From Aphanothece saxicola GSE-SYN-MK-01-06B (lineage in GTDB: Bacteria; Cyanobacteriota; Cyanobacteriia; PCC-6307; Cyanobiaceae), in the NCBI GenBank assembly GCA_019359745.1, contig JAHHGT010000004.1:124001-188000 (forward strand): a stretch of DNA of 64,000 bases. Reading direction: 5' to 3'. A program made the position numbers and the translations under genes. Shown here piece by piece: positions 1 to 11,537 of the stretch. Position 1 is the first letter of the stretch. The number at the start of each line of letters is the position of its first letter. The notes below the pieces were generated by a model, which had not been told where the DNA came from, searched no databases, and saw nothing but the letters and a program-made list of their open reading frames with translations.

Positions 1-2
1 TG

Positions 3-200
3 CGGGAACGTCTCGGCCTGGGGCCGGAGCGCTGCCGGCGGCTGCTGCTGGAGCGGGCCCGCGAGCCCTTCCGGGATCTGGCCGATCTGCAGCAGCGGCT
101 GCAGCTTCCCGCCGACCAGGCCGAACGCTGGATCGGTCGGTTCCGCTACGCCGCCGCCCCGGAACCGGTGCTGCCGCCGTCCCGGAGGCCGGCCCCATGA
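3..200 (+). CDS. C-terminal fragment of a protein with a helix-hairpin-helix-like segment (truncated by window edge)
   Basis: Open frame from base 3: RERLGLGPERCRRLLLERAREPFRDLADLQQRLQLPADQAERWIGRFRY...; stop overlaps the ATG of the next gene. Confidence 0.5.
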   Translation, partial: RERLGLGPERCRRLLLERAREPFRDLADLQQRLQLPADQAERWIGRFRYAAAPEPVLPPSRRPAP

Positions 201-823
201 GCCGGCAGGGGGACCTGTTCACGGCCGCGGCCGCCGTTGAGGCAGGAGCGGCCAGTACCTCGCCGTTCCCGGAGCTCCCCCTGCTGCGGCAGCAGCTGCT
301 CACCTGGCAGGGCCGGCTGGCTGCGTTCCAGGGGCCGCTCTATGCCGAAGGCAGGGCCGGCGGGGCCGCCCCCCTGCAGCAGGGGCAGCTCTTCCCGATG
401 GCGGCCGACCCCGGCGATCCCGCCGTGGTGGCGCGCCGCTTCGATCCCCTCCGCCTCAGTCCCCAGAGCCTCTCCTTCTGGCGCTGGCCCCGCCTGCCCC
501 AGCGGGGGGCGGCCCTCTACCTGGTGATGGATCGTCCTGCGGAACTGCCGGTGCCGCTCCTGCTCTACGTCGGCGAGACGGGGCGTGCCGACCAGCGTTG
601 GAAGGGCGACCACGACTGCAAGGGGTACCTGGCCGCCTATGGCGAGGCGCTGGCCAGGGTGGGGTTGGAGGCGCGGCCGAGCATCCGCTTCTGGAGCGAC
701 GTGCCGGCGGCGGTGTCCCCGCGCCGGGCCCTGGAGCAGGCCCTGATCCGGCGCTGGCTGCCCCCGTTCAACAAGGAGACCCGGGAGCGCTGGGCCACGC
801 CGTTCACGGCCGACCCGGCCTGA
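197..823 (+). CDS. GIY-YIG-like nuclease family protein
   Basis: ORF with LLLYVGETGRADQRWKGDH...FWSDVP...ALEQALIRRWLPPFNKE, resembling the GIY-YIG fold. Confidence 0.6.
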   Translation: MSRQGDLFTAAAAVEAGAASTSPFPELPLLRQQLLTWQGRLAAFQGPLYAEGRAGGAAPLQQGQLFPMAADPGDPAVVARRFDPLRLSPQSLSFWRWPRLPQRGAALYLVMDRPAELPVPLLLYVGETGRADQRWKGDHDCKGYLAAYGEALARVGLEARPSIRFWSDVPAAVSPRRALEQALIRRWLPPFNKETRERWATPFTADPA

Positions 824-871
824 AGGGCAGGGCCGGGCTGGCTACGATCACGGGTCGCCTGCGCTGGGTCC

Positions 872-2362
872 ATGGAGTTTCGCTGTCTTGCCGTCCCCGG
901 TGCTCTCGAGGAGACCTGGACGGGTGACACCCTGGTGCTGGGCCTGTTCGCCCCCGCCACGGGCAGCGGCCGGGCCCTGGCCGAAGAGCTGGTGGGCGAG
1001 GGGTTCGAAGCCTTGCTGCAGCGCCGCCGCTTCGAGGCCAAGTCCGGCCAGACCATCACCCTGGAGCGGCCGGGGGGCTCCCCGGCCAGCCTGATCCTGG
1101 TGGGCCTGGGGGAGCCGGCCGACTTCGGCCTCGAGGCCCTGCGGCAGGCCGCTGCCGGAGCGGCCCGCGCCGCCGCTTTGGCCGGTGCCGTGGAGCTGGG
1201 CCTTTGGCTTCCGGTCGAGGGGCTGGAGCCGGCGGCGGCCGCCGCCGCCATGGCCGAAGCGGTGCGGCTCGGGCTGTATGCCGACCAGCGCTTCAAAAGC
1301 GAGGCGGAACCTTCGTCCCTCCCCTCACTGGTGAGCCTGCTCGGCGTTGCGGCAGGGGCCGAGGCGGGCCTGGCCCATGTGGCGGCCACCTGCAGCGGCG
1401 TGGAACTGGCCAGGCGACTGGTGGCGGCCCCGCCCAACAAGGCCACCCCCCAGTCCCTGGCCGAGGAGGCCGCCGCCATCGCCGCCGCCTTCGGCCTCGA
1501 GCTCAAGGTGCTGGAGCGGGACGACTGTGAGGCCCTGGGCATGGGGGCCTACCTGGGGGTGGCCCAGGGCTCGGATCTGCCCCCCAAGTTCATCCATCTC
1601 ACCTACCGGCCCACCGGGGCGGTGACACGTCGGGTGGTGCTGGTGGGCAAGGGGCTCACCTTCGATTCCGGCGGGTACAACCTCAAGACAGCCGGCTCCC
1701 AGATCGAGATGATGAAGTACGACATGGGCGGCAGCGCCGCGGTGCTCGGGGCCGCCCGTGCCATCGCCGAAATTCGGCCCGCCGGCCTGGAGGTGCACGT
1801 GATCGTGGCCAGCTGCGAAAACATGATCAGCGGTGGCGCCATCCACCCGGGTGATGTGCTCACCGCCTCCAACGGCAAAACCATCGAGATCAACAACACC
1901 GATGCGGAAGGGCGGCTCACCCTGGCCGATGCCCTCGTCTATGCCTGTGGCCTGGAGCCGGATGCCATCGTCGATCTCGCCACCCTCACCGGCGCCTGCG
2001 TGATCGCCCTCGGCGAGGAGATCGCCGGGCTCTGGTCCCCCAGCGACGGCCTGGCCGAGGCCCTGCTCAGCGCCGGCGATGCCGGCGGGGAGGCGTTCTG
2101 GCGCATGCCCCTGCGCCCCTCCTACAAGAAGGGGCTCAAGAGCCACATCGCCGACCTGAAGAACACCGGTCCGCGGCCGGGTGGCTCGATCACCGCCGCC
2201 CTCTTCCTGCAGGACTTCGTCACCAAGGATCTGCCCTGGGCCCACCTCGACATCGCCGGGACCGTGTGGAGCGACAAAGCCCGGGGGATGGATCCGGCCG
2301 GGGCCACCGGCTTCGGGGTGCGCACCCTGGTGGCCTGGATGCTGGCCGGTGCCGCCAGCTGA
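872..2362 (+). CDS. pepA: leucyl aminopeptidase (M17)
   Basis: VGKGLTFDSGGYNLK and NTDAEGRLTLADAL motifs. Confidence 0.95.
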   Translation: MEFRCLAVPGALEETWTGDTLVLGLFAPATGSGRALAEELVGEGFEALLQRRRFEAKSGQTITLERPGGSPASLILVGLGEPADFGLEALRQAAAGAARAAALAGAVELGLWLPVEGLEPAAAAAAMAEAVRLGLYADQRFKSEAEPSSLPSLVSLLGVAAGAEAGLAHVAATCSGVELARRLVAAPPNKATPQSLAEEAAAIAAAFGLELKVLERDDCEALGMGAYLGVAQGSDLPPKFIHLTYRPTGAVTRRVVLVGKGLTFDSGGYNLKTAGSQIEMMKYDMGGSAAVLGAARAIAEIRPAGLEVHVIVASCENMISGGAIHPGDVLTASNGKTIEINNTDAEGRLTLADALVYACGLEPDAIVDLATLTGACVIALGEEIAGLWSPSDGLAEALLSAGDAGGEAFWRMPLRPSYKKGLKSHIADLKNTGPRPGGSITAALFLQDFVTKDLPWAHLDIAGTVWSDKARGMDPAGATGFGVRTLVAWMLAGAAS

Positions 2363-2436
2363 TCCCATGGCCGCCGGCCGTGGCGGCTGAAGGTTGCGGC
2401 CTAGGTTTGCTCCCAGACCAGACAACGCATCGCTCC

Positions 2437-2712
2437 ATGGCCGTTCACAAGATCCGCTGGTACGTGAAGGCCCAGCTCGGTGTGCTCCTGCTCCCCGCCG
2501 GCCTCTGCCTGTTCGGGGAGGGGGTGATCCGCAAGGGCATCCAAACCTGGTCGGCCCTGGCGGCAGCGGCCGATCAGGGACAGTCACTGCCGGAGGCCGG
2601 TCCCTGGGTCTGGTACGGCGCCCTGGGGTTGATCTTCATCAATGCGGGCGTCGGGCTGATGGTCGAGAGCGGTCTGCTGCGCGGCTACCCCCGCACCCCG
2701 CCCCGGGCCTGA
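2437..2712 (+). CDS. small hypothetical membrane protein
   Basis: MAVHKIRWYVKAQLGVLLLPAGLCLFGEGVIRKG...; hydrophobic segments, start placed at internal ATG. Confidence 0.65.
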   Translation: MAVHKIRWYVKAQLGVLLLPAGLCLFGEGVIRKGIQTWSALAAAADQGQSLPEAGPWVWYGALGLIFINAGVGLMVESGLLRGYPRTPPRA

Positions 2713-2715
2713 GGT

Positions 2716-2988
2716 TCAGACCGCCACCGGCTCGGTGTCGCCCCTGCCGCTCACGTGGACGTGCAGCTCGGCCGGGGATTCCAGGCGATGGATCTGCCAG
2801 GTGGCTTTCTCACCACAGCTGGCCTGCAGCTTGTCGAGGTCGTCGGACGCCTGCCTGGGGCTCGCATAGGGCCCGATGTGGCGCGTCTGCAGACCGTCAC
2901 GGATGGTCAGCAGATACATACAGAAGCCCTCCCGTCGTGTGCCAAACGCTAGGGCATTCTTCGGGGTCGCGACAGGGTGCAAAAGCAC
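2716..2988 (-). CDS. hypothetical protein (true start probably at MYLLTIRDG)
   Basis: Compact ORF filling the gap between neighbours. Confidence 0.5.
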   Translation of the reverse strand: MLLHPVATPKNALAFGTRREGFCMYLLTIRDGLQTRHIGPYASPRQASDDLDKLQASCGEKATWQIHRLESPAELHVHVSGRGDTEPVAV

Positions 2989-3017
2989 CGTGTCTGCATC
3001 ATCCGGTCGGGTTCGGC

Positions 3018-3644
3018 TCAGGCTCCCTGCCAGCGCTGACTGCTGCGGGCCCGCCGACCCCAGACCGTGTCCAGGCGCCGGTCGCGCCCGCAGGACCAGC
3101 GGTAGTAGTTGTATTTGACGCCATTGCGCTTGGCGTAGTTCTGGTGATAGCCCTCCGCCGGCCAGAACTTGGCCAGGGGCCGGATCGCCACCTTGAGCGC
3201 AGCCGCCGGCTTGCCCAGCTCCCGGGCCGCCGCCACGAGGCTGTTGCGGGCCTCCACGGCCTGGTTGGCGCTGGTGGTGAAGATCACCGGCCGGTAGGAA
3301 TCACCGCGGTCGCAGAACTGGCCGCCGGCGTCGAGGGGATCGATGTTGCGCCAGTAGGCCCGCAGCAGCGCGTCGTAGCGGATCTCGGTGTTGTCGAAGC
3401 GCACCCGCACCACTTCCTGATGGCCGCTTCCCCCGGCCGAGACCTGCTTGTAGGTGGGGTTCGCGCCCTTGCCGCCGCTGTAGCCGCTCACCACGTCCAG
3501 GACCCCGGGGAGCCCCTCCAGATCGTGCTCCAGGCACCAGAAACAACCTCCCGCCAGAACGGCCTCCTCGGTGGCCGCCAAGGCGGGAGCCACCGGGCCC
3601 CCCAGGGCGAGCAGCAGCCCCAGCAGCAGCGCGATCAGTCGCAT
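3018..3644 (-). CDS. msrA: peptide-methionine (S)-S-oxide reductase, with N-terminal signal peptide
   Basis: [17 protein letters not shown] and YHQNYAKRN motifs; leader [23 protein letters not shown]. Confidence 0.93.
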   Translation of the reverse strand: MRLIALLLGLLLALGGPVAPALAATEEAVLAGGCFWCLEHDLEGLPGVLDVVSGYSGGKGANPTYKQVSAGGSGHQEVVRVRFDNTEIRYDALLRAYWRNIDPLDAGGQFCDRGDSYRPVIFTTSANQAVEARNSLVAAARELGKPAAALKVAIRPLAKFWPAEGYHQNYAKRNGVKYNYYRWSCGRDRRLDTVWGRRARSSQRWQGA

Positions 3645-4834
3645 GGCGTGTGTCCCGAGAACGGTTCGAGGATCGCCGTCGCCGCCCGGCGGGTGACGCC
3701 TGGCTCCCCCAGCTTCTGCCTCAGCCGAACGTAGCCCTCCTGCACCCGCTCCCGTGCCCCGGAGGCGGGATCGAACAGGGGCAGCAGGGCGGCCAGGATG
3801 GCGTCCGGGGTGAAGTCGTCCTGCAGCAGCTCCGGCACCAGCCGTTCCCCCAGCACCAGATTCACCGGGGAAATGTGGGCCACGTTGAAGTGGATCACAT
3901 GTTTCGCCAGGAACGCCGTGGGCCGGCTCACCCGGTAGCCGGTCACCTGGGGCACCCCCCGCAGGGCCAGTTCCAGGTTGGCGGTTCCGGATTTGGTCAG
4001 GGCGGCATCGGCCGCGGCACAGAGCTGGGGCCGCAGGGCATCGGCCTCACCGGCCGGGATCACCCGCACCGCCGTGGCTCCGGCCGCCTGCATGGTCTCG
4101 GCAAGGACCGCCTCGAACCCCGGCAGGCCAGCCGGCAGCAGCACCTGCAGATCGGGCCGTAGCCGCTGCAGCTTGGCCACGGCCTCGGCCATGGGGGGCA
4201 GCACATAGCGCAGCTCCTGCCGCCTGGAGGCGGGCAGCATCAGCAGCACCGGCGCCTCCTGGGGCAGGCCCAGCCGCTGGCGGGCGTCCTGGCGCGAGGG
4301 TCGCTGCTGCAGGGTGTCGATCAGGGGATGGCCCACCCAGGTGACCTGGGCACCCCGTTCGGCGTAGAAGCTGGCCTCTTCCGGGAAGATCGCCAGGATG
4401 CGGTCGGTGAAGCCGATCAGCCGGGTGGTGCCGCCGTCGCCGAGACGAAAGGCCCACTCCTGGGGGGCGATGTAATAGGTGATCGGCACATCGGGGTAGA
4501 GCCGCCGCAGGCGCAGCCCCAGGTTGACGTTCGCCCCCATGTAATCGATCAGCACCACCGCATCCGGGGGGTGCAGACGCAGCCAGCGGCGCACCCTGGC
4601 CTGCAGCTTCAGGGTGGGAATGACCAGGGGGATCGGTTCCCAAAGGCCGATGGCCCCGAGCTTTGTGGTGTCCGCCAGGAGCTGGGCACCGGCCCGCTCC
4701 ATGCGACTGCCCCCGAGGGCCACCACATCGAGGGGCAGGGAACGGCGGGCCGCTTCCTCGTGCAGGGCCTTGACCAGCAGGGATCCCTGCAGATCACCGG
4801 AGACCTCTCCGGTGCTGACCAGGAGTCGCACCAT
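3635..4834 (-). CDS. lpxB: lipid-A-disaccharide synthase
   Basis: [21 protein letters not shown]... ; position next to lpxA. Confidence 0.94.
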   Translation of the reverse strand: MVRLLVSTGEVSGDLQGSLLVKALHEEAARRSLPLDVVALGGSRMERAGAQLLADTTKLGAIGLWEPIPLVIPTLKLQARVRRWLRLHPPDAVVLIDYMGANVNLGLRLRRLYPDVPITYYIAPQEWAFRLGDGGTTRLIGFTDRILAIFPEEASFYAERGAQVTWVGHPLIDTLQQRPSRQDARQRLGLPQEAPVLLMLPASRRQELRYVLPPMAEAVAKLQRLRPDLQVLLPAGLPGFEAVLAETMQAAGATAVRVIPAGEADALRPQLCAAADAALTKSGTANLELALRGVPQVTGYRVSRPTAFLAKHVIHFNVAHISPVNLVLGERLVPELLQDDFTPDAILAALLPLFDPASGARERVQEGYVRLRQKLGEPGVTRRAATAILEPFSGHTPCD

Positions 4835-5655
4835 CAGCGCTGGGCCGGCAGCGGTCCGCGCCGGCCCGGCCCCACCGAGGCCTCCAGAAAGGCGCACAGC
4901 TCATCGGCCGCGGCCAGCAGGGGGCGCTCCCGCGCCTGCCGCAGGGCGGCCGCCAGCACCAGATCGCTGCGGTAGATGAGGGTCCAGAGATCCTGCAGCT
5001 GGCGGAACTGGGCACCGTCGTCGAGCTGGGCCACGCCGCTGCGGCGCAGTCCGACGCGGTTCAGCCCCCGGATGCGGCCTGGATGGCCCTCCACCGTCAT
5101 GAACGGGGGCACATCGCGGTCGATGCGGCTCATGCCGCCCACCATCGCCAGGCTGCCGATGTGGACGAACTGGTGGATGCCGAGCACACCACCGATCACG
5201 GCCCGCTCACCGATCACCACGTGGCCCGCCACCGCCACACCGTTGGCGATGACGATGCGGTCGGAGAGCTGGCAGTTGTGGCCGATGTGGCTGTAGGCCA
5301 TCAGCAGGTTGCCGTTGCCCAGGACGGTGCTTTCCCCTTCGGCGGTGGCGCGGTTGATGGTGACGCACTCGCGGATCGTGTTCTCGTCCCCCATCACCAC
5401 TTCGGTGGGGGCGCCGCCGTACTTGAGGTCCTGGGGCTCGAGGCCGATGCAGGCGCCCGGGAAGATCCGGTTGCCCTTGCCCATCCGCACCCGCCCGTCG
5501 ATCACGACATGGGGGCCGATGCGACTGCCTTCGCCGATCTCCACCTCCGGACCGATGACCGAATAGGGACCGATCTCCACGCCGGGGGCCAACCGGGCCC
5601 GGGGATCGACCAAGGCCGTGGGATGCACGGATGTCGTCATGGCAGTGCTCGACAT
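4834..5655 (-). CDS. lpxA: acyl-ACP--UDP-N-acetylglucosamine O-acyltransferase
   Basis: Hexapeptide repeats, [31 protein letters not shown]. Confidence 0.95.
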   Translation of the reverse strand: MSSTAMTTSVHPTALVDPRARLAPGVEIGPYSVIGPEVEIGEGSRIGPHVVIDGRVRMGKGNRIFPGACIGLEPQDLKYGGAPTEVVMGDENTIRECVTINRATAEGESTVLGNGNLLMAYSHIGHNCQLSDRIVIANGVAVAGHVVIGERAVIGGVLGIHQFVHIGSLAMVGGMSRIDRDVPPFMTVEGHPGRIRGLNRVGLRRSGVAQLDDGAQFRQLQDLWTLIYRSDLVLAAALRQARERPLLAAADELCAFLEASVGPGRRGPLPAQR

Positions 5656-5659
5656 CGCG

Positions 5660-6163
5660 TCAGTCCACGAGCGAGAACATCAGCTCGCCCGAGCAGACCC
5701 GCTCGCCATCGACCGTGGCGGTGGCGTGCACCTTGCCGAAGCGTTTGCGCTTCAGGCTGAGCAGTTCGCAGGTGATCAGGAGCTGGTCGCCGGGCACCAC
5801 GGGCCGCCGGAAGCGCACACCGTCGATGCCGGCGAACACGAACAGACCCTTGGGCAGATCGGGCATCTGGGTGACGATCAGGCCTCCCACCTGGGCCATG
5901 GCCTCAACGATCAGCACGCCGGGCATCAGCGGACGGCCGGGGAAATGGCCCTGGAACTGCGGTTCGTTGAAGGTGACGTTCTTGAGCGCCACCGCCCGCT
6001 TGCCGGGGACGTACTCCACCACCCGATCCACCAGGGCGAAGGGGTAGCGATGGGGGAGCAGGTTGAGGATCTGCTCGCTGCTGAGCACCACGGCCCGTGC
6101 CGGATCGGCGTCGGGGCAGGCCGCTGTGGCGGCCTCAGGAGCGGCGGAAGGAAGAACGGTCAA
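5660..6163 (-). CDS. fabZ: 3-hydroxyacyl-ACP dehydratase FabZ
   Basis: [14 protein letters not shown] and [13 protein letters not shown] motifs; TTG start inferred. Confidence 0.92.
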   Translation of the reverse strand: MTVLPSAAPEAATAACPDADPARAVVLSSEQILNLLPHRYPFALVDRVVEYVPGKRAVALKNVTFNEPQFQGHFPGRPLMPGVLIVEAMAQVGGLIVTQMPDLPKGLFVFAGIDGVRFRRPVVPGDQLLITCELLSLKRKRFGKVHATATVDGERVCSGELMFSLVD

Positions 6164-6167
6164 GGAA

Positions 6168-7040
6168 TCAGTGGGTCGGTACGGGCACGGGCAGGCGGGG
6201 CGCCTGGGCCGCAAGGGCCGCGGCCATGGCGGTGTGCAGGCCATGGGAACCGCGGTAGGCGAAGACGTGGGCCCTGGGCAGGCCCACCAACGCCAGGTCT
6301 CCCAGCAGGTCCAGCAGCTTATGGCGCACCGGTTCGTCGGCGAAGCGCAGCGGCGGATTGACCCAGCCGTCGCCGTCACAGACCAGGGCGTTGTCGAGGG
6401 CACCGCCGCGGATCAGGCCCGCAGCCAGCAACTGCTCCACCTGCTCCTTGAAGCCGAACGTGCGGGCCGGGGCGATCTCCGCCACGAAGCGCTCCGGGGT
6501 GAGATCCAGGGCGTAGAGCTGGCGGCCGATGGCCGGCTGGGGAAAGTCGATGGCGGCCGCGAGGCGCAACCGGTCGGCCGGCAGGGCCACCACGAAGCTC
6601 TGGCCCTGCTGCAGGGTGAGGGGCAGGGGCGGCAGGGGGGGCTCGAGGCGCTCGCCCCGGCTGCTGATCCCCGCCTCGCCGATCGCTTCGACCCAGGGAA
6701 GCCCCGAGCCGTCGAGCAGGGGGACCTCCTCCCCGTCCACCAGCAGCTCCGCCTGGCTGACCCCGGTGCCGGCCAGGGCCGCCAGCAGGTGCTCCACTGT
6801 GGCCAGGCGCCGGTCCCCCAGCTGCAGGCAGGTGCAGAGGCGGGTGTCACTCACCAGGTCGGGGCCCAAAGGCTGCAGGGGCCGTTGCGGGGCGTCCAGC
6901 CAGCCCAGCCAGTAGCCCGGCCGCTCCGACGGGCCGAGGCGGACCCTGGAGACGGCGCCGCTGTGAAGGCCCACCCCGGTGCGCTCCACGCAGGAGCTCA
7001 GGGTCCAGGCCTGGCGATAGTCGCTGGGCCAGCTGGTCAC
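6168..7040 (-). CDS. lpxC: UDP-3-O-acyl-N-acetylglucosamine deacetylase
   Basis: [17 protein letters not shown] and [15 protein letters not shown] motifs; GTG start at 7040 inferred. Confidence 0.93.
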   Translation of the reverse strand: MTSWPSDYRQAWTLSSCVERTGVGLHSGAVSRVRLGPSERPGYWLGWLDAPQRPLQPLGPDLVSDTRLCTCLQLGDRRLATVEHLLAALAGTGVSQAELLVDGEEVPLLDGSGLPWVEAIGEAGISSRGERLEPPLPPLPLTLQQGQSFVVALPADRLRLAAAIDFPQPAIGRQLYALDLTPERFVAEIAPARTFGFKEQVEQLLAAGLIRGGALDNALVCDGDGWVNPPLRFADEPVRHKLLDLLGDLALVGLPRAHVFAYRGSHGLHTAMAAALAAQAPRLPVPVPTH

Positions 7041-9451
7041 TAGAACTTCCAGCCCACGCCGAGGTTGAAACGCCACTCTCCGGTGAAGTCCTGGCTGGCC
7101 ACCTCCAGCCGCAGCGGTCCGACCGGGGTGGTGACGATCAGGCCGGTGCCGATCGAGAAGCCGGAGCCCGGCTTGTTCAGCAGCCCGCCCAGGTTGCCGG
7201 GCACTTTGGTCTGGCTGCCGAAGGTGGTGCCGCCGTCGATGAACAGCTCGCCGCTGACGATGCTGAACAGGGGGAAGCGGTATTCGATCGTGGCCTCACC
7301 GAAGCTGCGGCCCACGCCGAGATCGCAGTCGAAATAACCCCGCACCGAGTTGCCGCCGCCCAGACAGAAGGCCTCATAGGGCGGCAGATCGCCGATCACC
7401 GTGCCGGCGGACACCTGGAAAGCCAGGGCCTGCTTGCAATCCTCGGTTTCACCGGCCTTGGGCCGGCACCCTTTGTAGAACTTCAGCCAGCGCACCGGGA
7501 TGTAGTGGGTGAAGCTGCCCCGCAGTCGGTTGAAGGTGGGGGAATCGGGACCCACCGAGAAGAACTGTTCGGTGCCGAGGCTGAGGAAGTTGCCCTGGGT
7601 GGGGTTGCGCGGATCGTTGAGGGTGCTCATCGTCGCCGCCAGCCGCAGGCCCAGCAGCTGGTTGCGGGCGGCGCAGTTGTAGGCCAGACAGATGACCGAG
7701 CTGGTGGGAGCGGAGAACAGCGAGGTGGCCTCGTTCGGAGTGGCCAGACCGAAGCGGCGGGAGGTGCCGGAGAAATCCATCGGCGTGGCCACCTGGCCGG
7801 TCAGACCCAGCAGAACGGTCCAGGGAGCGCGCTTGAAGGGGTTGCCGCCGTTGAGGGGCCGCACGAACTGAACGTTGGCGCCGACACGCTGGATCAGGAC
7901 GCTGTTGCCGTCGAACTGGAACCAGCTGAGGTTCTGACCGGTGGTTTCGGCGGCGATGCGGGCCGCCGTCACCGACGGGAAGACGTCGAGGAGGGGGTTG
8001 AACGGCGAGAAGATGTTGTAGGCGACCTGGGTGCCGGGGGCCTGGTAGAAGTCGGCGACGGTGAAGATGTTGCCGTTGTCCTGGCTCTGGAACACCTGGG
8101 GGGCGTCCCGGCTGATGAAGGCCTTGAAGCGGAAGGCGGTGCGGTACTTGTCCCCCTTGATCCAGGGGTCGCTGAAGGAGATGTCGGCCAGGCCGCCGAA
8201 CTGGCCGTAGGTGAAGCTGGTGGAGAGATCCCAGGCGCGGCCGAACAGGTTGCTGTCCTGCACCTGGATCTGGCCGAAGACCCCCTGGCTCTGGCTGTAG
8301 CCCAGACCACCGGAGAGGGAACCGGTCGACTGCTCGACCACCCCCAGCACGATCACCACCGAGCCGGGATCCTCCGGTTCGGGGCGCAGGGTCACCTTGA
8401 CGTCGCTGAACAGGCCGGTGCCATAGAGACGCTTGAGGTCGTCCTCCAGGTTGCGGCGGTTGAAGACCTCGCCGGTCTTGATGGAGATCTCACGGGTGAT
8501 GACCCATTCCTTGGTCTTGCCCTTGATCGGCTGGCCCTTGTCGTTGGTGGCCGATCCCTCCTTGTTGAGGAACTGCACCTCCACACCCTTGACCGTGCCC
8601 TGGCGCACCAGCAACTGCACATCGCCATCGGGGCCGACGCGGGAGGGGCCGGTGACACGGGCCAGGGAGAAGCCCTGGTCGGCGTACCACTTCTGCAGTT
8701 CCTGCATGCGGCCCTGCAGGGTGACCAGGTTGAGGGTCTTGCCGTAATCACCGGCGAAGGTGTCCTGCAGCACCGTGTCGGGCAGCTTGGCGTCGGCGGG
8801 ATCGAGGCTCACCTTGGTGAGCACCGGGTTGGGCACCACCGAGACCACCAGCCGCACCCCGAGGGGGCCGTCCTGGGGCTGGATCCGGACGTCGGAGAAC
8901 CAGCCGGTGGCATAGATGGCCTGGAGATCCGTTTCCAGTTCGCTGCGGGTGATCGCGTTGCCGGGCGTCACCGCCATGGCGGCGTACGCGGCCAGCTCCA
9001 GCCGCTCCCGCTCGGGATGGTCCGCCAGGCCTTCGATCACCACCTCGCTGATCAGCACCCTCGGTTCGGCCGAGGCCGCAGGCGAGGGGGCCGGTCCCAG
9101 GGAGGGTTTGCCGGGCCGGTCGTCGCTGGCGGCGGGGGCGCCAGGGGTTGGGGTGGCGGGGGCTGGCGTCACCGGAGCCGCCTCGCTGCCGGGGCTGGCT
9201 CCCGGGGCCGGGGCCGCCGGGGTGGCGGAGGGGTCAGGGGCGACGTCGGCCGGGCCGGCGAAAGGATCGGCGCCGGCCTGGGCCAGTGACGGCACCGGGG
9301 CCTGCCCCTCCCGCTTGCTGGGGGGACTTTCCGCCGCCCTGGCCTGGCCGCCGGTCAGCAGCAGGGCCACGAGCAGTGGCAAGGAGGCGGTCGCCGCCCG
9401 GGGCGTCACGCTTCGAAGGATGTGGGGCCTGCCGAGGCGAACGCCAATCAT
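7040..9451 (-). CDS. bamA: Omp85/BamA family outer membrane assembly factor with POTRA domains
   Basis: POTRA-like repeats plus C-terminal beta-barrel (GGGNSVRGYFDCDLGVGRS, GTGLIVTTPVGPLRLE...GVGWKF). Confidence 0.9.
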   Translation of the reverse strand: MIGVRLGRPHILRSVTPRAATASLPLLVALLLTGGQARAAESPPSKREGQAPVPSLAQAGADPFAGPADVAPDPSATPAAPAPGASPGSEAAPVTPAPATPTPGAPAASDDRPGKPSLGPAPSPAASAEPRVLISEVVIEGLADHPERERLELAAYAAMAVTPGNAITRSELETDLQAIYATGWFSDVRIQPQDGPLGVRLVVSVVPNPVLTKVSLDPADAKLPDTVLQDTFAGDYGKTLNLVTLQGRMQELQKWYADQGFSLARVTGPSRVGPDGDVQLLVRQGTVKGVEVQFLNKEGSATNDKGQPIKGKTKEWVITREISIKTGEVFNRRNLEDDLKRLYGTGLFSDVKVTLRPEPEDPGSVVIVLGVVEQSTGSLSGGLGYSQSQGVFGQIQVQDSNLFGRAWDLSTSFTYGQFGGLADISFSDPWIKGDKYRTAFRFKAFISRDAPQVFQSQDNGNIFTVADFYQAPGTQVAYNIFSPFNPLLDVFPSVTAARIAAETTGQNLSWFQFDGNSVLIQRVGANVQFVRPLNGGNPFKRAPWTVLLGLTGQVATPMDFSGTSRRFGLATPNEATSLFSAPTSSVICLAYNCAARNQLLGLRLAATMSTLNDPRNPTQGNFLSLGTEQFFSVGPDSPTFNRLRGSFTHYIPVRWLKFYKGCRPKAGETEDCKQALAFQVSAGTVIGDLPPYEAFCLGGGNSVRGYFDCDLGVGRSFGEATIEYRFPLFSIVSGELFIDGGTTFGSQTKVPGNLGGLLNKPGSGFSIGTGLIVTTPVGPLRLEVASQDFTGEWRFNLGVGWKF

Positions 9452-9494
9452 GGATGTCGTCTGCAGAGCGGCCAGGCCGCAAATTCCGCTGACC

Positions 9495-10253
9495 TTACCC
9501 GTAGACCCGCGGTTCGGGACAGACCCCTTGGACCCGTTTGAGGACCTCCCCGTAGGCCTCGACAACGCCGCCCAGGTCCTGGCGGAAACGGTCCTTGTCG
9601 AGAATTCGCTCCTGGGCATCGCTCACCGCCCGGTTCCAGAGGCGGCAGGTGTCGGGGCTGATCTCGTCTGCCACCACCAGTTCGCCAGCCCCGGTGAACC
9701 CCAGTTCGATCTTGAAATCCACCAGTTCGAGCCCCACGTCGGCGAACAGCTGGCGCAGGGCGTCATTGACGCGGAAAGCCAGGCCCCTGATGGCTTCCAT
9801 CTCGGCGACGGTCACCAGCTGGAGCCTCTCCAGCCGCGCTTCGCTGAGCAGGGGATCGCCCAGGGCGTCGTCCTTGTAGTACAGATCGAGAAGCGGCGGA
9901 TCGAGCGGGGTGCCCGCCGGGATCGGCATCTGGCGGCAGAGGGAACCGGCAGCCACGTTCCGGACGACCACTTCCACCGGCACCACCCGCACCGGCCGCA
10001 CCATCATCCAGTGATCCCCGTGCAGGCCCAGATAGTGGGTGGGTACCCCCAGCCGCTGAAGATGCTCGAACAGAAGGGCGGAGATGCGGCAGTTGAGGGC
10101 CCCCTTTCCGAGCAGCTGGGCCTTCTTGAGGGCATTGAAGGCGGTGGCGTCGTCCTTGTATTCCACGGCCACCACATCGTCCTGATCGGTGGCGTACACC
10201 CGCTTCGCCTTGCCTTCGTAAAGGAGGGGGCCGGTGGCAGGGGGCAGGGTCAT
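9495..10253 (-). CDS. purC: phosphoribosylaminoimidazolesuccinocarboxamide synthase
   Basis: [37 protein letters not shown]. Confidence 0.96.
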   Translation of the reverse strand: MTLPPATGPLLYEGKAKRVYATDQDDVVAVEYKDDATAFNALKKAQLLGKGALNCRISALLFEHLQRLGVPTHYLGLHGDHWMMVRPVRVVPVEVVVRNVAAGSLCRQMPIPAGTPLDPPLLDLYYKDDALGDPLLSEARLERLQLVTVAEMEAIRGLAFRVNDALRQLFADVGLELVDFKIELGFTGAGELVVADEISPDTCRLWNRAVSDAQERILDKDRFRQDLGGVVEAYGEVLKRVQGVCPEPRVYG

Positions 10254-11422
10254 GGGGCGGGTGTGGTGGTCGGGGCCGGTTCCGTCGCCGGTACCGGAAG
10301 GTCGGCGGCATGGCCGCCGGGGTCGCGGGGGGAACGCAGCTGGAGCTCCAGCTTGCGGGTGCGCGGGGCCGAAGCCGGATCCTCGCGCCGCCAGCGCCAT
10401 TCCCCATAGGCGTCGTCGAGGCGGCCACTGAGCCGCAGGCGCCGCTCCACGGCCCGCCCGGAGGGCAGGGCGGCCTGGGTGTCCAGCAGTTCGGCCACCA
10501 GGCCCCAGGCCCCGGCCGCCGCCGCCTGGTCGAGGGCCGCCTCCAGCAGGGCCTCCCGCTCCGGCGCCGGCAGCTCCGCCAGCATCCCCACCGCCTGCTG
10601 CAGACGCAGGGCCCCCGCCAGGCCGCCCTGGCGGGCCCGGACCAGCAGCTCGCCGCCGACCCTGGGGAAGCCCCGCGATTCCAGATGCAGGGCCAGCAGC
10701 TCCAGAGCTGAGCGGCTGATCACGGTGCCATCCTCACGGCGCTGCAGCGGCAGGGCGATGCCATCGAGGGACGTGCCGCTCTCCTGCCGCAGCCGCTCCA
10801 GGGCCAGGGCGGCCCGGCGGTGGTCCAGCCCCGCCGAGGCGGCGCGCCACTGCAGTTGCAACCACTGCACCCGCTCGGCTCCGGCGGCCGGTCCGACGCG
10901 GTTGAGCACGTCCATGGCTTCGCTGGGGGCCCGGCAGCTGAGCAGCACGTCGGCATTGGCCAGCACCACTTCCAGGGGCTGGGGGGCCGGGTGGAGCGTC
11001 AGCAGCCGCTGCTGCAGTTGCCTCAGGCGCTCGCCCAGATCGGCATCGGCGCTCTGGCGACAGGCTGCATCGAGCTGCTCCAGGTCCCCGTCGCGCAGCA
11101 GGTCGGCGAACGCTTCGTCACTCAGGAGCGGTGGCGGTTCTTCGGTCTCCTCCGCTGGCCCGGAGGGTCCGGTGCCTGCCCCGTCTGCCGCAGGATCCTG
11201 GGGAGCCTGCTCTGGTGCCACCGCCGGCGCAGCGGTCGGGGGGCTGGCCGCCGCAGCCCCCAGCGGGGCGAGCAGTCCCAGGAGGATGAGGGCTCCAAAG
11301 GGCCTCAGGAGCAACCGACGCCACGCCGGTGGCCACGGCCGTCCGCCCGGGGGAAGGCCGGTGGTCGGGCCGGATCCGCGGGACGGGGCAGCGGTCGAGG
11401 CGGCGGTCGGAGAGAATGGCAA
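10250..11422 (-). CDS. hypothetical protein with N-terminal hydrophobic segment
   Basis: Long ORF whose stop overlaps the purC ATG. Confidence 0.7.
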   Translation of the reverse strand: MPFSPTAASTAAPSRGSGPTTGLPPGGRPWPPAWRRLLLRPFGALILLGLLAPLGAAAASPPTAAPAVAPEQAPQDPAADGAGTGPSGPAEETEEPPPLLSDEAFADLLRDGDLEQLDAACRQSADADLGERLRQLQQRLLTLHPAPQPLEVVLANADVLLSCRAPSEAMDVLNRVGPAAGAERVQWLQLQWRAASAGLDHRRAALALERLRQESGTSLDGIALPLQRREDGTVISRSALELLALHLESRGFPRVGGELLVRARQGGLAGALRLQQAVGMLAELPAPEREALLEAALDQAAAAGAWGLVAELLDTQAALPSGRAVERRLRLSGRLDDAYGEWRWRREDPASAPRTRKLELQLRSPRDPGGHAADLPVPATEPAPTTTPAP

Positions 11423-11537
11423 AGGGGAGTGGCAGCAAGGCAGGTCAGGGCAACCGGTGCAGCACCCGTGCCGAAGCTCAACCTAGGGGAGCTCTCCTCC
11501 CCGATCCACCCCCCGTCCTGCCTCCCCTGTTCCGCCC

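Noticed and set aside
7505-9289. 594-aa plus-strand ORF opposite bamA
   Set aside because: Antisense shadow; compositionally biased and no motif.
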